Shown: one piece after another, positions 7,895-17,279 of the stretch
Layout: the number at the start of each line of letters is the position of its first letter
How positions within the stretch are numbered: the stretch's first letter is position 1
DNA from: Parazoarcus communis SWub3 = DSM 12120
GTDB lineage: Bacteria; Pseudomonadota; Gammaproteobacteria; Burkholderiales; Rhodocyclaceae
Direction of reading: 5' to 3'
Length of the DNA: 64,000 nt
Assembly (NCBI RefSeq): GCF_003226565.1
Contig: NZ_QKOE01000018.1
Coordinates: forward strand, 1 to 64,000
Program-made: the position numbers and the translations under genes
Notes under the pieces: generated by a model
What the model was told of the DNA's origin: nothing
Databases searched by the model: none
What the model saw: the letters and a program-made list of their open reading frames with translations, nothing else

Positions 7895-9397
7895 TCAGAC
7901 GGCAACGCTACGCGGCGCGGTGGATCGTACGTACAAGCCGCGCCCAACCGAAATCCACTGCCGTTGCTCTTCGTCCAATGCTGCGGCAGTCAAAGGAAGC
8001 TTCTGCAACCAGCCAACCGGCGTATTGACCGAAAACCCCCTTCCCTCCCGGGTCATCGTGATCGGCGGCACACCGCGCGTATCCCGTGCCCGGTGGATCA
8101 CCACGGCAAGCCTGAGGCAGGCGATCAACGTCCAGTCGGGGCTGGTCGGGTCAATGGCGGCAACGCGCTCGAGCTTGCCACGATGTGCCAGCACAATGCG
8201 CGACAGACGCCCCTGATCCATCCGCGAGAATCCTGGCATGTCGGCATTGGCAAGAATGTAGGCGCTGTGCTTGTGATAACTGGAGTGCGCAACCGAAATT
8301 CCGATCTCATGCATCATCGCCGCCCAGTGCAGAAAGCGGTGGTCGAGGCTTTCCGGAGCGGCGGCCGTCGGGTCGACCTGTGACAGCAGATACGTGGCTG
8401 TGGCTGCAACCTGCTGCGCCTGGCGCTGATCGACCCGGTAACGGGCCACAAAGGCCGCGACCGTAGCGTCACGCAGATCATGGTGATGGTAGCGCCCCAG
8501 CAGGTCGTAAAGCACACCCTGGCGCAAGGCTCCCTCCGAAAACACCATGCGTTCCAGGCCGAACTCCTTGAATACCGCGCTCATGATCGAAAACCCGCCC
8601 AGAATGACCGGAATCCGGTCACCTCTCAGGCCGGGGAGATCCAGCGCCTCGACATGGCCAGCCCGCAGGAAGAGCGTCTTGAGTTTCTCCAGGCCATCAC
8701 GGGTGATACCGCCGGACGACAAACCATTCTGTTCAAGAATCTCGACCAAGGCCTTGGCCGAACCGGATGAACCGACCGCCTCCTCCCATCCGGTCTCGCG
8801 ATAGACGTGGGCAATGGCCTGCAACTCACGTCGAGCCGCCAACTCGGCCTCCTTGAGGCCACGCTTGTCGATACGGCCTTCTGGAAAATACTTCAGGCTG
8901 TAGCCCACGCAACCCATGTACAGCGACTCGAGCAGCAGAGGTTCAAAGCTCTTGCCGATGATGAACTCGGTGGAGCCGCCACCGATATCCACAACCAGTT
9001 GCTGCTTGTGCGGGTCTGGCAGCGTGTGGGCCACACCGACATAGATCAGGCGAGCCTCTTCGCGGCCGGCGATGACTTCGATTGGAAAACCGAGTGCCGC
9101 TTCGGCACGGATCAGGAACTCCTGTGCATTCTTCGCCACCCGCAGGGTGTTGGTCGCCACAACCCTGACCGAATCACGAGGGAAACCGTTCAGGCGCTCA
9201 TTGAAACGACGCAAGGCGGCCACACCACGCTGCTGAGCCTCCATGTCCAGCCATTTTTCGGGCGACAGCCCCGCAGCCAGTCGAACCGCCTCCTTGAGGC
9301 CATCCAGTGGGTAGATCTGGTCATTGACGATACGCCCCACCTGGAGGCGAAAACTGTTGGAGCCGAGGTCGATCGCAGCGATCAGGTCTTGCATCAT
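7895..9397 (-). CDS. ppx: Exopolyphosphatase (Ppx/GppA family)
   Basis: 500 aa from the MMQDLIAAIDLGSNSFRL start at 9397 (9394 is an equally good ATG). The ASKHA ATPase fold shows AIDLGSNSFRLQVGRI at the N-terminus, GREEARLIYVGVAHTL near 128, the phosphate loop VVDIGGGSTEFI near 150, and an HD-like C-terminal domain (LHWAAMMHEIGISVAHSSYHKHS near 365-385). It removes terminal phosphate from polyphosphate, and family members also hydrolyse pppGpp. It is divergent from ppk, and its transcript seems to continue into the MCE operon. No good Shine-Dalgarno is visible. Confidence 0.93.
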   Translation of the reverse strand: MMQDLIAAIDLGSNSFRLQVGRIVNDQIYPLDGLKEAVRLAAGLSPEKWLDMEAQQRGVAALRRFNERLNGFPRDSVRVVATNTLRVAKNAQEFLIRAEAALGFPIEVIAGREEARLIYVGVAHTLPDPHKQQLVVDIGGGSTEFIIGKSFEPLLLESLYMGCVGYSLKYFPEGRIDKRGLKEAELAARRELQAIAHVYRETGWEEAVGSSGSAKALVEILEQNGLSSGGITRDGLEKLKTLFLRAGHVEALDLPGLRGDRIPVILGGFSIMSAVFKEFGLERMVFSEGALRQGVLYDLLGRYHHHDLRDATVAAFVARYRVDQRQAQQVAATATYLLSQVDPTAAAPESLDHRFLHWAAMMHEIGISVAHSSYHKHSAYILANADMPGFSRMDQGRLSRIVLAHRGKLERVAAIDPTSPDWTLIACLRLAVVIHRARDTRGVPPITMTREGRGFSVNTPVGWLQKLPLTAAALDEEQRQWISVGRGLYVRSTAPRSVAV

Positions 9398-9498
9398 GAT
9401 GGGCAGGTAGCCGCCGGGGACAAACGCATTGGGGCACACATTCTAGCATCTGCGCAGATCAATCCGACGACTCGAAAATACATGAACAAAACGTATCT

Positions 9499-9532
9499 GT
9501 GTCATTGAAATGTAATGGAAATGTCACATAAT
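9499..9532 (+). promoter_or_regulatory. Pho box (PhoB site) with -10 element for ppk
   Basis: Three TGTMAY repeats occur at exact 11-bp spacing: TGTCAT (9500-9505), TGTAAT (9511-9516) and TGTCAC (9522-9527). Each is followed by an A-rich 4-5 nt spacer, the geometry of tandem PhoB half-sites. A -10-like CATAAT (9527-9532) follows, placing transcription start about 20 nt before the ppk ATG. The block sits where a -35 would be, as in PhoB-activated promoters. Confidence 0.8.
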
Positions 9533-9560
9533 CTCGAAAACTCACCCGTGCGGATGAACC

Positions 9561-11639
9561 ATGTACAGACCGGCCCCAGCCAATCGCTACCCCAAAGAGC
9601 ACTTCATCAACCGCGAACTCTCGTTGCTGCAGTTTCAACGGCGGGTGCTCGCACAAGCTGCCGACGTCAATGTTCCCCTGCTTGAGCGGCTGCGGTTTCT
9701 CTGCATCGTATCGAGCAATCTGGATGAGTTCTTCGAAATCCGCGTTTCGGGCATCAAGGAGCAGATCCGGCTTGGTAGCCGGGCGTCCGGAAACGATGGC
9801 ATTCCGCCAACAGAACTGCTCTCCAGGGTCAGTACGGAAGTCCACGAGATCATCGCTGACCAGTATGAGATGCTGAACGACGACATCCTTCCCGCGCTTG
9901 CGGGCGAAGGCATTGTCTTCCTGCGCCGCAGCCTGTGGAACGATGCACAACGAGCCTGGATCCGCGAGTATTTCCAGCGTGAAGTCATGCCGGTGCTGAC
10001 ACCCATCGGGCTGGATCCGGCGCACCCCTTTCCTCGTGTGCTCAACAAGAGCCTGAACTTTGCTGTCGAACTCGAAGGCCGTGACGCGTTTGGACGTGAT
10101 TCGGGGACCGCCATCGTGCAGGCTCCTCGGGTTCTGCCACGTGTCATCCGGCTGCCGGCCGAACTGAGCACGGCCGAGTACAGCTTTGTCTTCCTGTCCT
10201 CAGTGCTGCATGCGCATGTGGGCGACTTGTTCAGCGGCATGAACGTGCTCGGTTGCTACCAGTTCCGGGTCACCCGCAACTCGGACCTGTTTGTCGATGA
10301 AGAAGAAGTCAAGGATCTGCGTGCATCGTTGAAGGGCGAACTTCAACAGCGCCACTTCGGTGACGCCGTGCGGCTTGAGGTCGCCGACAACTGCTCCGCG
10401 GAAATGGCGGACTTCCTGCTGCAGCACTTCCGCCTGGAGCGCGCCGATCTGTACCGCACCCCCGGCATCGTCAACCTGGTTCGCCTCATGCAGGTGCCTG
10501 ACTGGGTGGAGCGGCCGGATCTGAAGTATGGCAACTTCCTGCCCGGGCTACCCAAGGTGCTCGACAAGCGCGAGGAGATCTTCTCCGCAATTCGCAAGCA
10601 GGACATCCTGCTGCATCACCCCTTCCAGAGCTTTGCGCCCGTGATCGAGCTACTGCGCGCTGCTGCCGACGACCCTCAGGTCGTTGCCATCAAGATGACG
10701 GTGTACCGGACGGGAACAGACTCGGTACTGATGGAGCATCTGGTACGTGCCGCACAGAAGGGCAAGGAAGTGACGGTGGTGCTTGAGCTGATGGCCCGCT
10801 TCGACGAAGAGGCCAACATCTCATGGGCGAACCGGCTTGAGGAAGTGGGCGTACACGTGGTGTATGGCGTTTTCGGCTACAAGGTGCATGCCAAACTGTT
10901 GATGCTGGTGCGCCGGGAGGATGACGGTCTGCGCCGTTATGTGCATCTTGGCACTGGCAACTACCACCCGCGCACAACCCGGTTCTACACCGACTTTGGC
11001 CTGCTGACCTGCAACCCGGAAATCAGCGAAGACGTGGCTGAGGTCTTCAAGCAGCTCACCGGCCTGGGCCAGGCGACGACGCTTAAACACCTGTGGCAGG
11101 CCCCGTTCTCGTTGCAACCCAATGTCGTCGCAGCCATTGGTCGCGAGGCAGAAATTGCTGCCGCTGGCCGTCGTGGCCGCATCATTGCCAAGATGAATGC
11201 GCTGCTAGAGCCTGAAACCATCGAAGCGCTGTATGCCGCATCGCAAGCGGGTGTCGAAATCGACCTGATCATCCGCGGCCCCTGCGCACTGCGTCCGGGC
11301 GTGCCGGGACTGTCGGACAACATCCGGGTGCGTTCCGTGATCGGGCGCTTTCTGGAACACCACCGGATCTTTCACTTCCATGCCGATGGTGAGGACCAGA
11401 TGTATCTGTCGAGCGCAGACTGGATGGATCGCAACTTCTTCCGCCGGATCGAGATCGCCTTCCCGGTGCTCGACTCAAGGGTCAAGCGCCGGGTCATGAA
11501 GGAAGGCCTACGCCCCTATCTGGGTGATAACTGCCAGTCCTGGGAGATGCAGCAGGAAGGCGGCTACCGGCGTAAATCCGCACGCGGCACACGCCGTGCT
11601 GCGCAGTTGATCCTGCTGCAGGAACTGGCGGGGCGCTGA
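9561..11639 (+). CDS. ppk: Polyphosphate kinase 1
   Basis: 692 aa, normal PPK1 length. It starts MYRPAPANRYPKEHFINRELSLLQFQ, with N-terminal, head and two PLD-like catalytic domains. The autophosphorylated histidine lies in KVHAKLLML (near residue 440), with the second conserved HHR in FLEHHRIFHFH near 605. It reversibly polymerises ATP gamma-phosphate into polyphosphate at the membrane. A Pho box directly upstream predicts induction by phosphate starvation. A strong convergent hairpin separates it from relA. The divergent ppx encodes the opposing hydrolase. Confidence 0.96.
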   Translation: MYRPAPANRYPKEHFINRELSLLQFQRRVLAQAADVNVPLLERLRFLCIVSSNLDEFFEIRVSGIKEQIRLGSRASGNDGIPPTELLSRVSTEVHEIIADQYEMLNDDILPALAGEGIVFLRRSLWNDAQRAWIREYFQREVMPVLTPIGLDPAHPFPRVLNKSLNFAVELEGRDAFGRDSGTAIVQAPRVLPRVIRLPAELSTAEYSFVFLSSVLHAHVGDLFSGMNVLGCYQFRVTRNSDLFVDEEEVKDLRASLKGELQQRHFGDAVRLEVADNCSAEMADFLLQHFRLERADLYRTPGIVNLVRLMQVPDWVERPDLKYGNFLPGLPKVLDKREEIFSAIRKQDILLHHPFQSFAPVIELLRAAADDPQVVAIKMTVYRTGTDSVLMEHLVRAAQKGKEVTVVLELMARFDEEANISWANRLEEVGVHVVYGVFGYKVHAKLLMLVRREDDGLRRYVHLGTGNYHPRTTRFYTDFGLLTCNPEISEDVAEVFKQLTGLGQATTLKHLWQAPFSLQPNVVAAIGREAEIAAAGRRGRIIAKMNALLEPETIEALYAASQAGVEIDLIIRGPCALRPGVPGLSDNIRVRSVIGRFLEHHRIFHFHADGEDQMYLSSADWMDRNFFRRIEIAFPVLDSRVKRRVMKEGLRPYLGDNCQSWEMQQEGGYRRKSARGTRRAAQLILLQELAGR

Positions 11640-11644
11640 TCCAA

Positions 11645-11683
11645 AGACAGTGGCGCGAACCCTTCAGGCTCGCGCCACTGTCT
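11645..11683. terminator. Bidirectional hairpin between ppk and relA
   Basis: AGACAGTGGCGCGA (11645-11658) pairs perfectly with TCGCGCCACTGTCT (11670-11683) around an 11-nt loop. It sits just after the ppk stop and 31 nt from the relA stop, as expected for a shared convergent terminator. There is no clear T-tract. Confidence 0.7.
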
Positions 11684-11713
11684 GCATGCAGGCCGACGCC
11701 GTGCGGCCGTCGC

Positions 11714-13918
11714 TTACTTGCGCTGCGCGTCAATGACGCCCTTGACCTCGCGTATCAGCGTAATCGCACGCTGCAACTGGGTGATGCCGCCCACCTCCAT
11801 GGTAAAGCGCATGTAGGCCGTACCTTTTTTGGTGAGGGTATTGACCGCGGTGACATTGAGTTTTTCGCGGGACAGCACTTCCGAGATATCGCGCAACAAG
11901 CCCTGACGATCCATCGCCTGAACCGCGATATCTACCGGAAATAGCGCCTGACGATTGTTGTACGCCTGGTCGCCCCACTCCGCCGCGATCACCCGTTCCG
12001 GGTGACGCTTGACGAGTAACTGAAAGTCCTGGCAGTCGACGCGGTGAATCGAGATGCCCCGCCCACGTGTTACGAAGCCTTCGATCGCGTCCGGCGGCGC
12101 CGGTTTGCAGCAGCGCGACAGCGAGGTCAAGAGTTTGCCAACCCCCACGATCAGGATCTTGTCCGAACTGTCACCCGAGCGACTACGACCAACAACGATC
12201 TCGGGTTCGGCCACGGGTTCGGCCACCACATCGCCCTCGCGCAGCGCCATCTGCACGGCACGTGGCCCGATTTCGCCGCGCCCTGCAGCCAGATACAGCG
12301 CATCGGCGTTCTTGAACCCCATGCGGTCCGCCAATCCGTCGATGTTGGCCTGCGCATGACCATCACGTTGCATTTCGCGGGTCACAAAGCTGCGCCCACG
12401 CGCGAGCAATTCCTCTTCGTCCTGCGCACTGAAGTACTGCTTGATCTTGGTGCGGGCACGTGAAGTCACGACGTAATGCTGACGCGGATCGAGCCAGTCG
12501 CGCGACGGCCCGCCTTCCTTGGTGGTGGAGATCTCCACCGTCTGCCCGCTCTCGAGCGGCGTATTCAAGGGGACAAGGTGACCATCCACCTTGGCGCCGC
12601 GACAACGGTGCCCCAGATCGGTGTGCAGACGATAGGCGAAGTCAACCGGCGTGGCGCCACGCGGCAGATCCACCACCCTGCCCTGCGGCGTCAACACATA
12701 CAGCGTGTCGTCCAGTGAGGCGCGCTTGAACTGCTCCAGCCACTGGGCAGAATCCGCAACCTCATCTCGCCACGACAGCAGATTGCGCAACAGCGCGATC
12801 TTGTCATCGTAGTCGCCCGTCGGCCCGCTGCCTTCCTTGTAGCGCCAGTGGGCGGCAATGCCGAGCTCCGCATGACGATGCATGTCGTAGGTCCGGATCT
12901 GGACCTCCAGCGCACGGCCGTCACCGGCCAGCACTGCAGTGTGCAGCGACTGGTAGTTGTTGCCCTTGGGCTTGGTGATGTAATCGTCGAACTCTTTGTT
13001 GATCGGCTGCCAGATCTGATGCACCAGGCCAAGCACGGTATAACAATCGCGGACTTCATCCACCAGAACCCGCAAGGCGCGGATGTCGTACACCTGGGAG
13101 AAATCCAGGCGTTTTGCACGCATCTTGTTGTAGATGCTGTAAATATGCTTCGGCCGCCCGAAAATCTCGGCCTTGATGCCAACCGCCGCAATTTCGCTGC
13201 GCAGGCGTTCGATCGCGGAGTGGATGAACTCCTCGCGCTCCGAACGACGCTCATCGAGCATCTTGGCGATACGTTTATAGGTTTCCGGCTCGAGAAAGCG
13301 GAAGGAGAGATCCTCCAGTTCCCATTTCAATTGCCAGACCCCCAGCCGGTTGGCTAGTGGTGCATAGATATCCAGACTCTCACGCGCCACATCGGGTCGG
13401 CTATCGCTTGGCACCTCGGTGTAATAACGCAGCGTCTGGGTGCGCGAAGCGATACGCAGCAACACCACGCGGATGTCCTCGACCATCGCCAGCAACATCT
13501 TGCGCAAGGTCTCGGTCTGGGCCCGGATTTCGGGACCGGAGGCCGTGGTAGTCATGCGGGTGAGAACACGCAGACCATTGAGTTTGCGCAAACCTTCGAC
13601 CAAGCGTGCGACATGGGTGCCGAAGCGGGCTTCGACCTCGGCGTAGGCATCGGCCTCGACGTACTCGCCAATCGAGAACAACAAGGCAGCGATCCGCGAA
13701 TCCGCATCGAGCCGCAGCGAGGTCACGATCAAAGCCATACCCAGAGCATGAGTCCAGACCGACTCACCCGTACCGAGCACCCGATCCTCGTAGGCTTCGG
13801 CGGCCATTTCCAGCGCCTCCTCGATACGGGTACGCTCGGCCGGAGCCAAGCCCTCGGCAAGAAGATCGATGGGCGGCGAAGCCGAGTCCTGAGAGATTGC
13901 GTGGGTAACGTAAACCAT
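11714..13918 (-). CDS. relA: GTP pyrophosphokinase RelA (synthetase, degenerate hydrolase domain)
   Basis: 734 aa from MVYVTHAIS at 13918. The N-terminal pseudo-hydrolase domain lacks the HD dyad: ALLFSIGEY (79-86) stands where SpoT has ALLHDVVED. The synthetase domain has KRLDFSQVYDIRALRVLV and KGNNYQSLHT, and the acidic EFDD motif typical of monofunctional RelA. TGS (LYVLTPQGRVVDLPRGATPVDFAY), a zinc-finger/helical region (CCKPAPPDAI) and a C-terminal ACT domain follow. It makes (p)ppGpp on ribosomes with uncharged tRNA. It is divergent from the large PBP gene with 97 nt between starts. Confidence 0.94.
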   Translation of the reverse strand: MVYVTHAISQDSASPPIDLLAEGLAPAERTRIEEALEMAAEAYEDRVLGTGESVWTHALGMALIVTSLRLDADSRIAALLFSIGEYVEADAYAEVEARFGTHVARLVEGLRKLNGLRVLTRMTTTASGPEIRAQTETLRKMLLAMVEDIRVVLLRIASRTQTLRYYTEVPSDSRPDVARESLDIYAPLANRLGVWQLKWELEDLSFRFLEPETYKRIAKMLDERRSEREEFIHSAIERLRSEIAAVGIKAEIFGRPKHIYSIYNKMRAKRLDFSQVYDIRALRVLVDEVRDCYTVLGLVHQIWQPINKEFDDYITKPKGNNYQSLHTAVLAGDGRALEVQIRTYDMHRHAELGIAAHWRYKEGSGPTGDYDDKIALLRNLLSWRDEVADSAQWLEQFKRASLDDTLYVLTPQGRVVDLPRGATPVDFAYRLHTDLGHRCRGAKVDGHLVPLNTPLESGQTVEISTTKEGGPSRDWLDPRQHYVVTSRARTKIKQYFSAQDEEELLARGRSFVTREMQRDGHAQANIDGLADRMGFKNADALYLAAGRGEIGPRAVQMALREGDVVAEPVAEPEIVVGRSRSGDSSDKILIVGVGKLLTSLSRCCKPAPPDAIEGFVTRGRGISIHRVDCQDFQLLVKRHPERVIAAEWGDQAYNNRQALFPVDIAVQAMDRQGLLRDISEVLSREKLNVTAVNTLTKKGTAYMRFTMEVGGITQLQRAITLIREVKGVIDAQRK

Positions 13919-14015
13919 GACGCGATTATCCCATATCACCCACATTGCGGTGTTACCATCCCGGTGTCGACCCGAAGATGCTGCAGGCATCTCCCACCTT
14001 GCCAACGGTAGCCCC

Positions 14016-17000
14016 ATGGAAGGCGTTCAGCGCTCGAACTCCACCCCCGCTCGCAAGATCCGGCTGCGCTGGTTCCTGCTCCCGCTGGCGCTTGCCGCCA
14101 TCGTCGCTGCGGCTGCCTGGGTACTGGACGAAATCGAGCATTCGCACTTTCAGGCAGCCCATCTCAACCGCATTGCCAGCGAAGCCAGTTTTTCGCTTGA
14201 ACCCGGGCGTGGGGCGCTCCTGCACGCACCGACCGGCCCCTACGACACCCGTTTCGGCTACAACCAGATACCGGCCTTTATCGAGCGCCTGTTGCAGCGT
14301 GGCTACACTGTCACCCACCAGGCCCGGCCATCCGCGCGTCTGCTGGCACTCTCCGATCTGGGGTTGTTCCCTGTCTACCGCGAGAAGAACCAGGGCGGAC
14401 TTGAGCTGCTGGATTGCCGTGATCAACGGCTTCAGGTTTCGCGTTTCCCCGAACGCATCTATGCCCGTTTTGAAGAGGTGCCACAGCTTCTTGTCGACAG
14501 CCTGCTGTTTATCGAAAACCGCGAACTGCTGGCTGCTGACCGGCCCTACCGCAATCCCGCGGTTGAATGGAACCGCTTCGCGCGTGCGGCGCTCGACCAG
14601 TTGATCGGCTTGGTCCGCCCCGATCACAGCAAACCCGGTGGTAGCACGCTGGCTACCCAGATCGAGAAATATCGTCATTCACCTGATGGCCGTACCGGTT
14701 CCCGCGAAGAAAAACTACGGCAGATGGCCACCGCCTCGGTGCGAGCCTATCTGGATGGCGAACAGAACTTTACCGCGCGACAACGTATCGTCACCGATTA
14801 CCTCAATACAGTGCCCTTGTCAGCAAAATCCGGGTTCGGAGAAGTCAATGGCCTCGGTGACGGTTTGTGGGCATGGTATGGACGCGATTTTGCCGAGGTG
14901 AATCGTCTGCTTGCCGATACCCCCCCTGTCACCACAGGGGCTCCTGCACCGGAAACCGATTTGGCTGAGCGTGCACTGGCCTACAAGCAGGCCTTGTCCC
15001 TGATGATCGCACAGCGCCGCCCATCTTTTTACCTTGCTGGAAACGCACGCTCGCTGGGCAGTCTGACCGACAGCCATCTGCGATTGCTGGCACAGGCTGG
15101 GCTGATACAGCCTGCCCTGCGTGATGCCGCACTGGCCCAGACGCTGACCTTGCGCGATGGTCCTGCACTTCCGCCCCAGTCCGATTTCGTCACCCGGAAG
15201 GCCAGCAACAGCTTACGAACGCACCTGTCCGGCCAGTTGGGTGTTCCACGCTTTTACGACCTCGATAGACTCGATCTGAGCGTGACCAGCACCCTGCACG
15301 GGCAAGTTCAGTCCGCCGTCGGCACCTTGCTGCGTGAGATCGCCGATCCAGTGCGCGCCAATCAGCTTGGCCTTGTCGGCGGCAGAATGTTTGCCCCTGG
15401 ACAGGACCCCTCCCGGGTGCTGTTCAGCTTTACGCTGTATGAACGTTCCGGCAACAGCAATCTGCTGCGCATCCAGACCGACAGTTACGATCAGCCTTTC
15501 GACATCAATGAAGGTGCGAAGCTCGATCTGGGCTCGACGGCAAAGCTGCGCACCTTGGTGAACTATCTCGAAGTCATCGCCGAACTGCATCAATACTACG
15601 GCGCGCTGGATCTCGAGCAGTTGCGCCAGACCCCGCGTCCGCGGAACAACCCACTGGCCGCGTGGGCGCTGGACTACCTGAGCAACACCGACGAGCGCTC
15701 ACTGGGCGCCATGCTGGATGCTGCGATGGAACGAAATTACTCGGCAAGCCCGGCCGAGCAGTTTTTCACCGGCGGCGGTCTGCACCGGTTCAACAATTTC
15801 AACCGCGATGATGACAACAAGGTAATGAGCGTGAAGGTTGCCTTCCGCCATTCCGTCAATCTTGTCTTCATTCGCATGATGCGGGATATCGTCCGCCATA
15901 CCATCGCGCAGAATCCAGCAGCGGCCGACATCTTCGAGGATCCTGACGATCCACGCCGTCGCGAGTATCTCGAACGCTTTGCCGATCGTGAGGGCCAGGT
16001 GTTCCTCAATGGCTTCTTCCGCAAGTACCAGGGGCGGCAGGGTCTGGCCGCACTCGATCATCTGCTCGACGGTCTGCGTCTGACGCCGCGCCGGCTTGCC
16101 GTCATCCTCAGGTCGGTGCTCCCCGAAGCCGATGAGGCCCAGTTCGCCACGCTGATGCGAGACCGCCTGCCAGAAGGTCGTCAGCTCGGCGATGCCGAGT
16201 TGAGCAACCTATACACCCGTTTTGGACGTGACCGCTTCGGCTTGCCGGACCGAGGCTACCTAGCCGGTGTTCATCCACTGGAGCTCTGGCTGGTAGAGTT
16301 CCTGCAGGCCCATCCCGGTGCCACCCGATCGCAGGTCGTCAGCGCCAGTGTGGACGAGCGCCGCGAGGTCTACACGTGGTTGTTCCGGACGCGTCATCGT
16401 AACGCCCAGGATGTACGCATCCGCAGTCTGCTCGAAGTCGAGGCCTTCATCGATATCGCCCGGCGCTGGCACCGTCTGGGCTATCCGTTCGAAACGCTCA
16501 CCCCGTCCTATGCCAGTTCCATCGGCAGCTCGGCAGACCGCCCCGCTGCACTTTCCGAGCTGGTTGGCATTCTGCTTAACGACGGCAAGCGCCTCCCGAT
16601 ACAACGGATCGAGTCGCTGCATTTCGCTGCCGATACGCCTTATGAAACCCGTTTGGCCAGGTTGCCCGGTACGCCGGAGCAAGTGCTGCCCCCCGAACTG
16701 GCGAGGGTGGCTCGCGAAGCACTGATTGATGTGGCCAATGCAGGTACGGCCAGACGGCTGGCGGGGGCTTTCGTCGACCCGACGGGCAAGCCGATCACCG
16801 TCGGCGGTAAAACCGGAACAGGCGATCACCGCTATGACGTCTATGGGCGGGGTGGTCAACTGGTCAGTTCGCGCGTGGTCACGCGCTCCGCAACACTGGT
16901 GTTCATGATCGGCGATCGCTTCTTCGGCACGCTGACCGCATACGTTGGCGAACCCCATGCAGCAAGCTACCAGTTCACCAGTGGACTCGCGGTCCAGTTG

Positions 17001-17096
17001 CTGGCGCGTGGCATTGCACCACTGCTTCAACCGCTGTTGCATGAAGATGCGGCCAAGGCCTGCAAGCCTGCTGCCGACGCAGAAGCCGCCTCCTGA
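14016..17096 (+). CDS. Large class A PBP-like transglycosylase/transpeptidase
   Basis: 1026 aa from the ATG at 14016 (MEGVQRSN); an upstream extension would overlap relA's start region. One N-terminal membrane helix (about 20-38) precedes a GT51 transglycosylase domain with E167 in FIENREL, KPGGSTLATQIEK and DYLNTVPL. The penicillin-binding motifs are all present but far apart: S507-T-A-K (SxxK), S613-V-N (SxN) and K932-T-G-T. About 300 residues separate SxN from KTG, far more than in ordinary PBP1 proteins, so an extra domain is inserted there. Expected to polymerise periplasmic peptidoglycan; substrate or partner of the insert is unknown. No strong ribosome site. Confidence 0.8.
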   Translation: MEGVQRSNSTPARKIRLRWFLLPLALAAIVAAAAWVLDEIEHSHFQAAHLNRIASEASFSLEPGRGALLHAPTGPYDTRFGYNQIPAFIERLLQRGYTVTHQARPSARLLALSDLGLFPVYREKNQGGLELLDCRDQRLQVSRFPERIYARFEEVPQLLVDSLLFIENRELLAADRPYRNPAVEWNRFARAALDQLIGLVRPDHSKPGGSTLATQIEKYRHSPDGRTGSREEKLRQMATASVRAYLDGEQNFTARQRIVTDYLNTVPLSAKSGFGEVNGLGDGLWAWYGRDFAEVNRLLADTPPVTTGAPAPETDLAERALAYKQALSLMIAQRRPSFYLAGNARSLGSLTDSHLRLLAQAGLIQPALRDAALAQTLTLRDGPALPPQSDFVTRKASNSLRTHLSGQLGVPRFYDLDRLDLSVTSTLHGQVQSAVGTLLREIADPVRANQLGLVGGRMFAPGQDPSRVLFSFTLYERSGNSNLLRIQTDSYDQPFDINEGAKLDLGSTAKLRTLVNYLEVIAELHQYYGALDLEQLRQTPRPRNNPLAAWALDYLSNTDERSLGAMLDAAMERNYSASPAEQFFTGGGLHRFNNFNRDDDNKVMSVKVAFRHSVNLVFIRMMRDIVRHTIAQNPAAADIFEDPDDPRRREYLERFADREGQVFLNGFFRKYQGRQGLAALDHLLDGLRLTPRRLAVILRSVLPEADEAQFATLMRDRLPEGRQLGDAELSNLYTRFGRDRFGLPDRGYLAGVHPLELWLVEFLQAHPGATRSQVVSASVDERREVYTWLFRTRHRNAQDVRIRSLLEVEAFIDIARRWHRLGYPFETLTPSYASSIGSSADRPAALSELVGILLNDGKRLPIQRIESLHFAADTPYETRLARLPGTPEQVLPPELARVAREALIDVANAGTARRLAGAFVDPTGKPITVGGKTGTGDHRYDVYGRGGQLVSSRVVTRSATLVFMIGDRFFGTLTAYVGEPHAASYQFTSGLAVQLLARGIAPLLQPLLHEDAAKACKPAADAEAAS

Positions 17097-17133
17097 TCTT
17101 CCGTGACAGATAGGACCATCGTCGCAGCCCCCA

Positions 17134-17150
17134 GCGGGATTGCATCCCGC
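17134..17150 (+). terminator. Short hairpin downstream of the PBP gene
   Basis: GCGGGAT-TGC-ATCCCGC, 7-bp arms, 38 nt after the stop. It has no T-run, so it may be a weak terminator or mRNA 3' end. The rest of 17097-17279 shows no gene. Confidence 0.35.
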
Positions 17151-17279
17151 CCATGTCTTGCCTTGACTCCCCCCACTCGGACTCAATCCGCTTGTGCACG
17201 CTCCATCAGGGATTCTCCCTGTTTGGCTCACGCCAGCCTTGTGCCATGATCGCGCCTCAATAAGCTCTGCAAAATTCGA

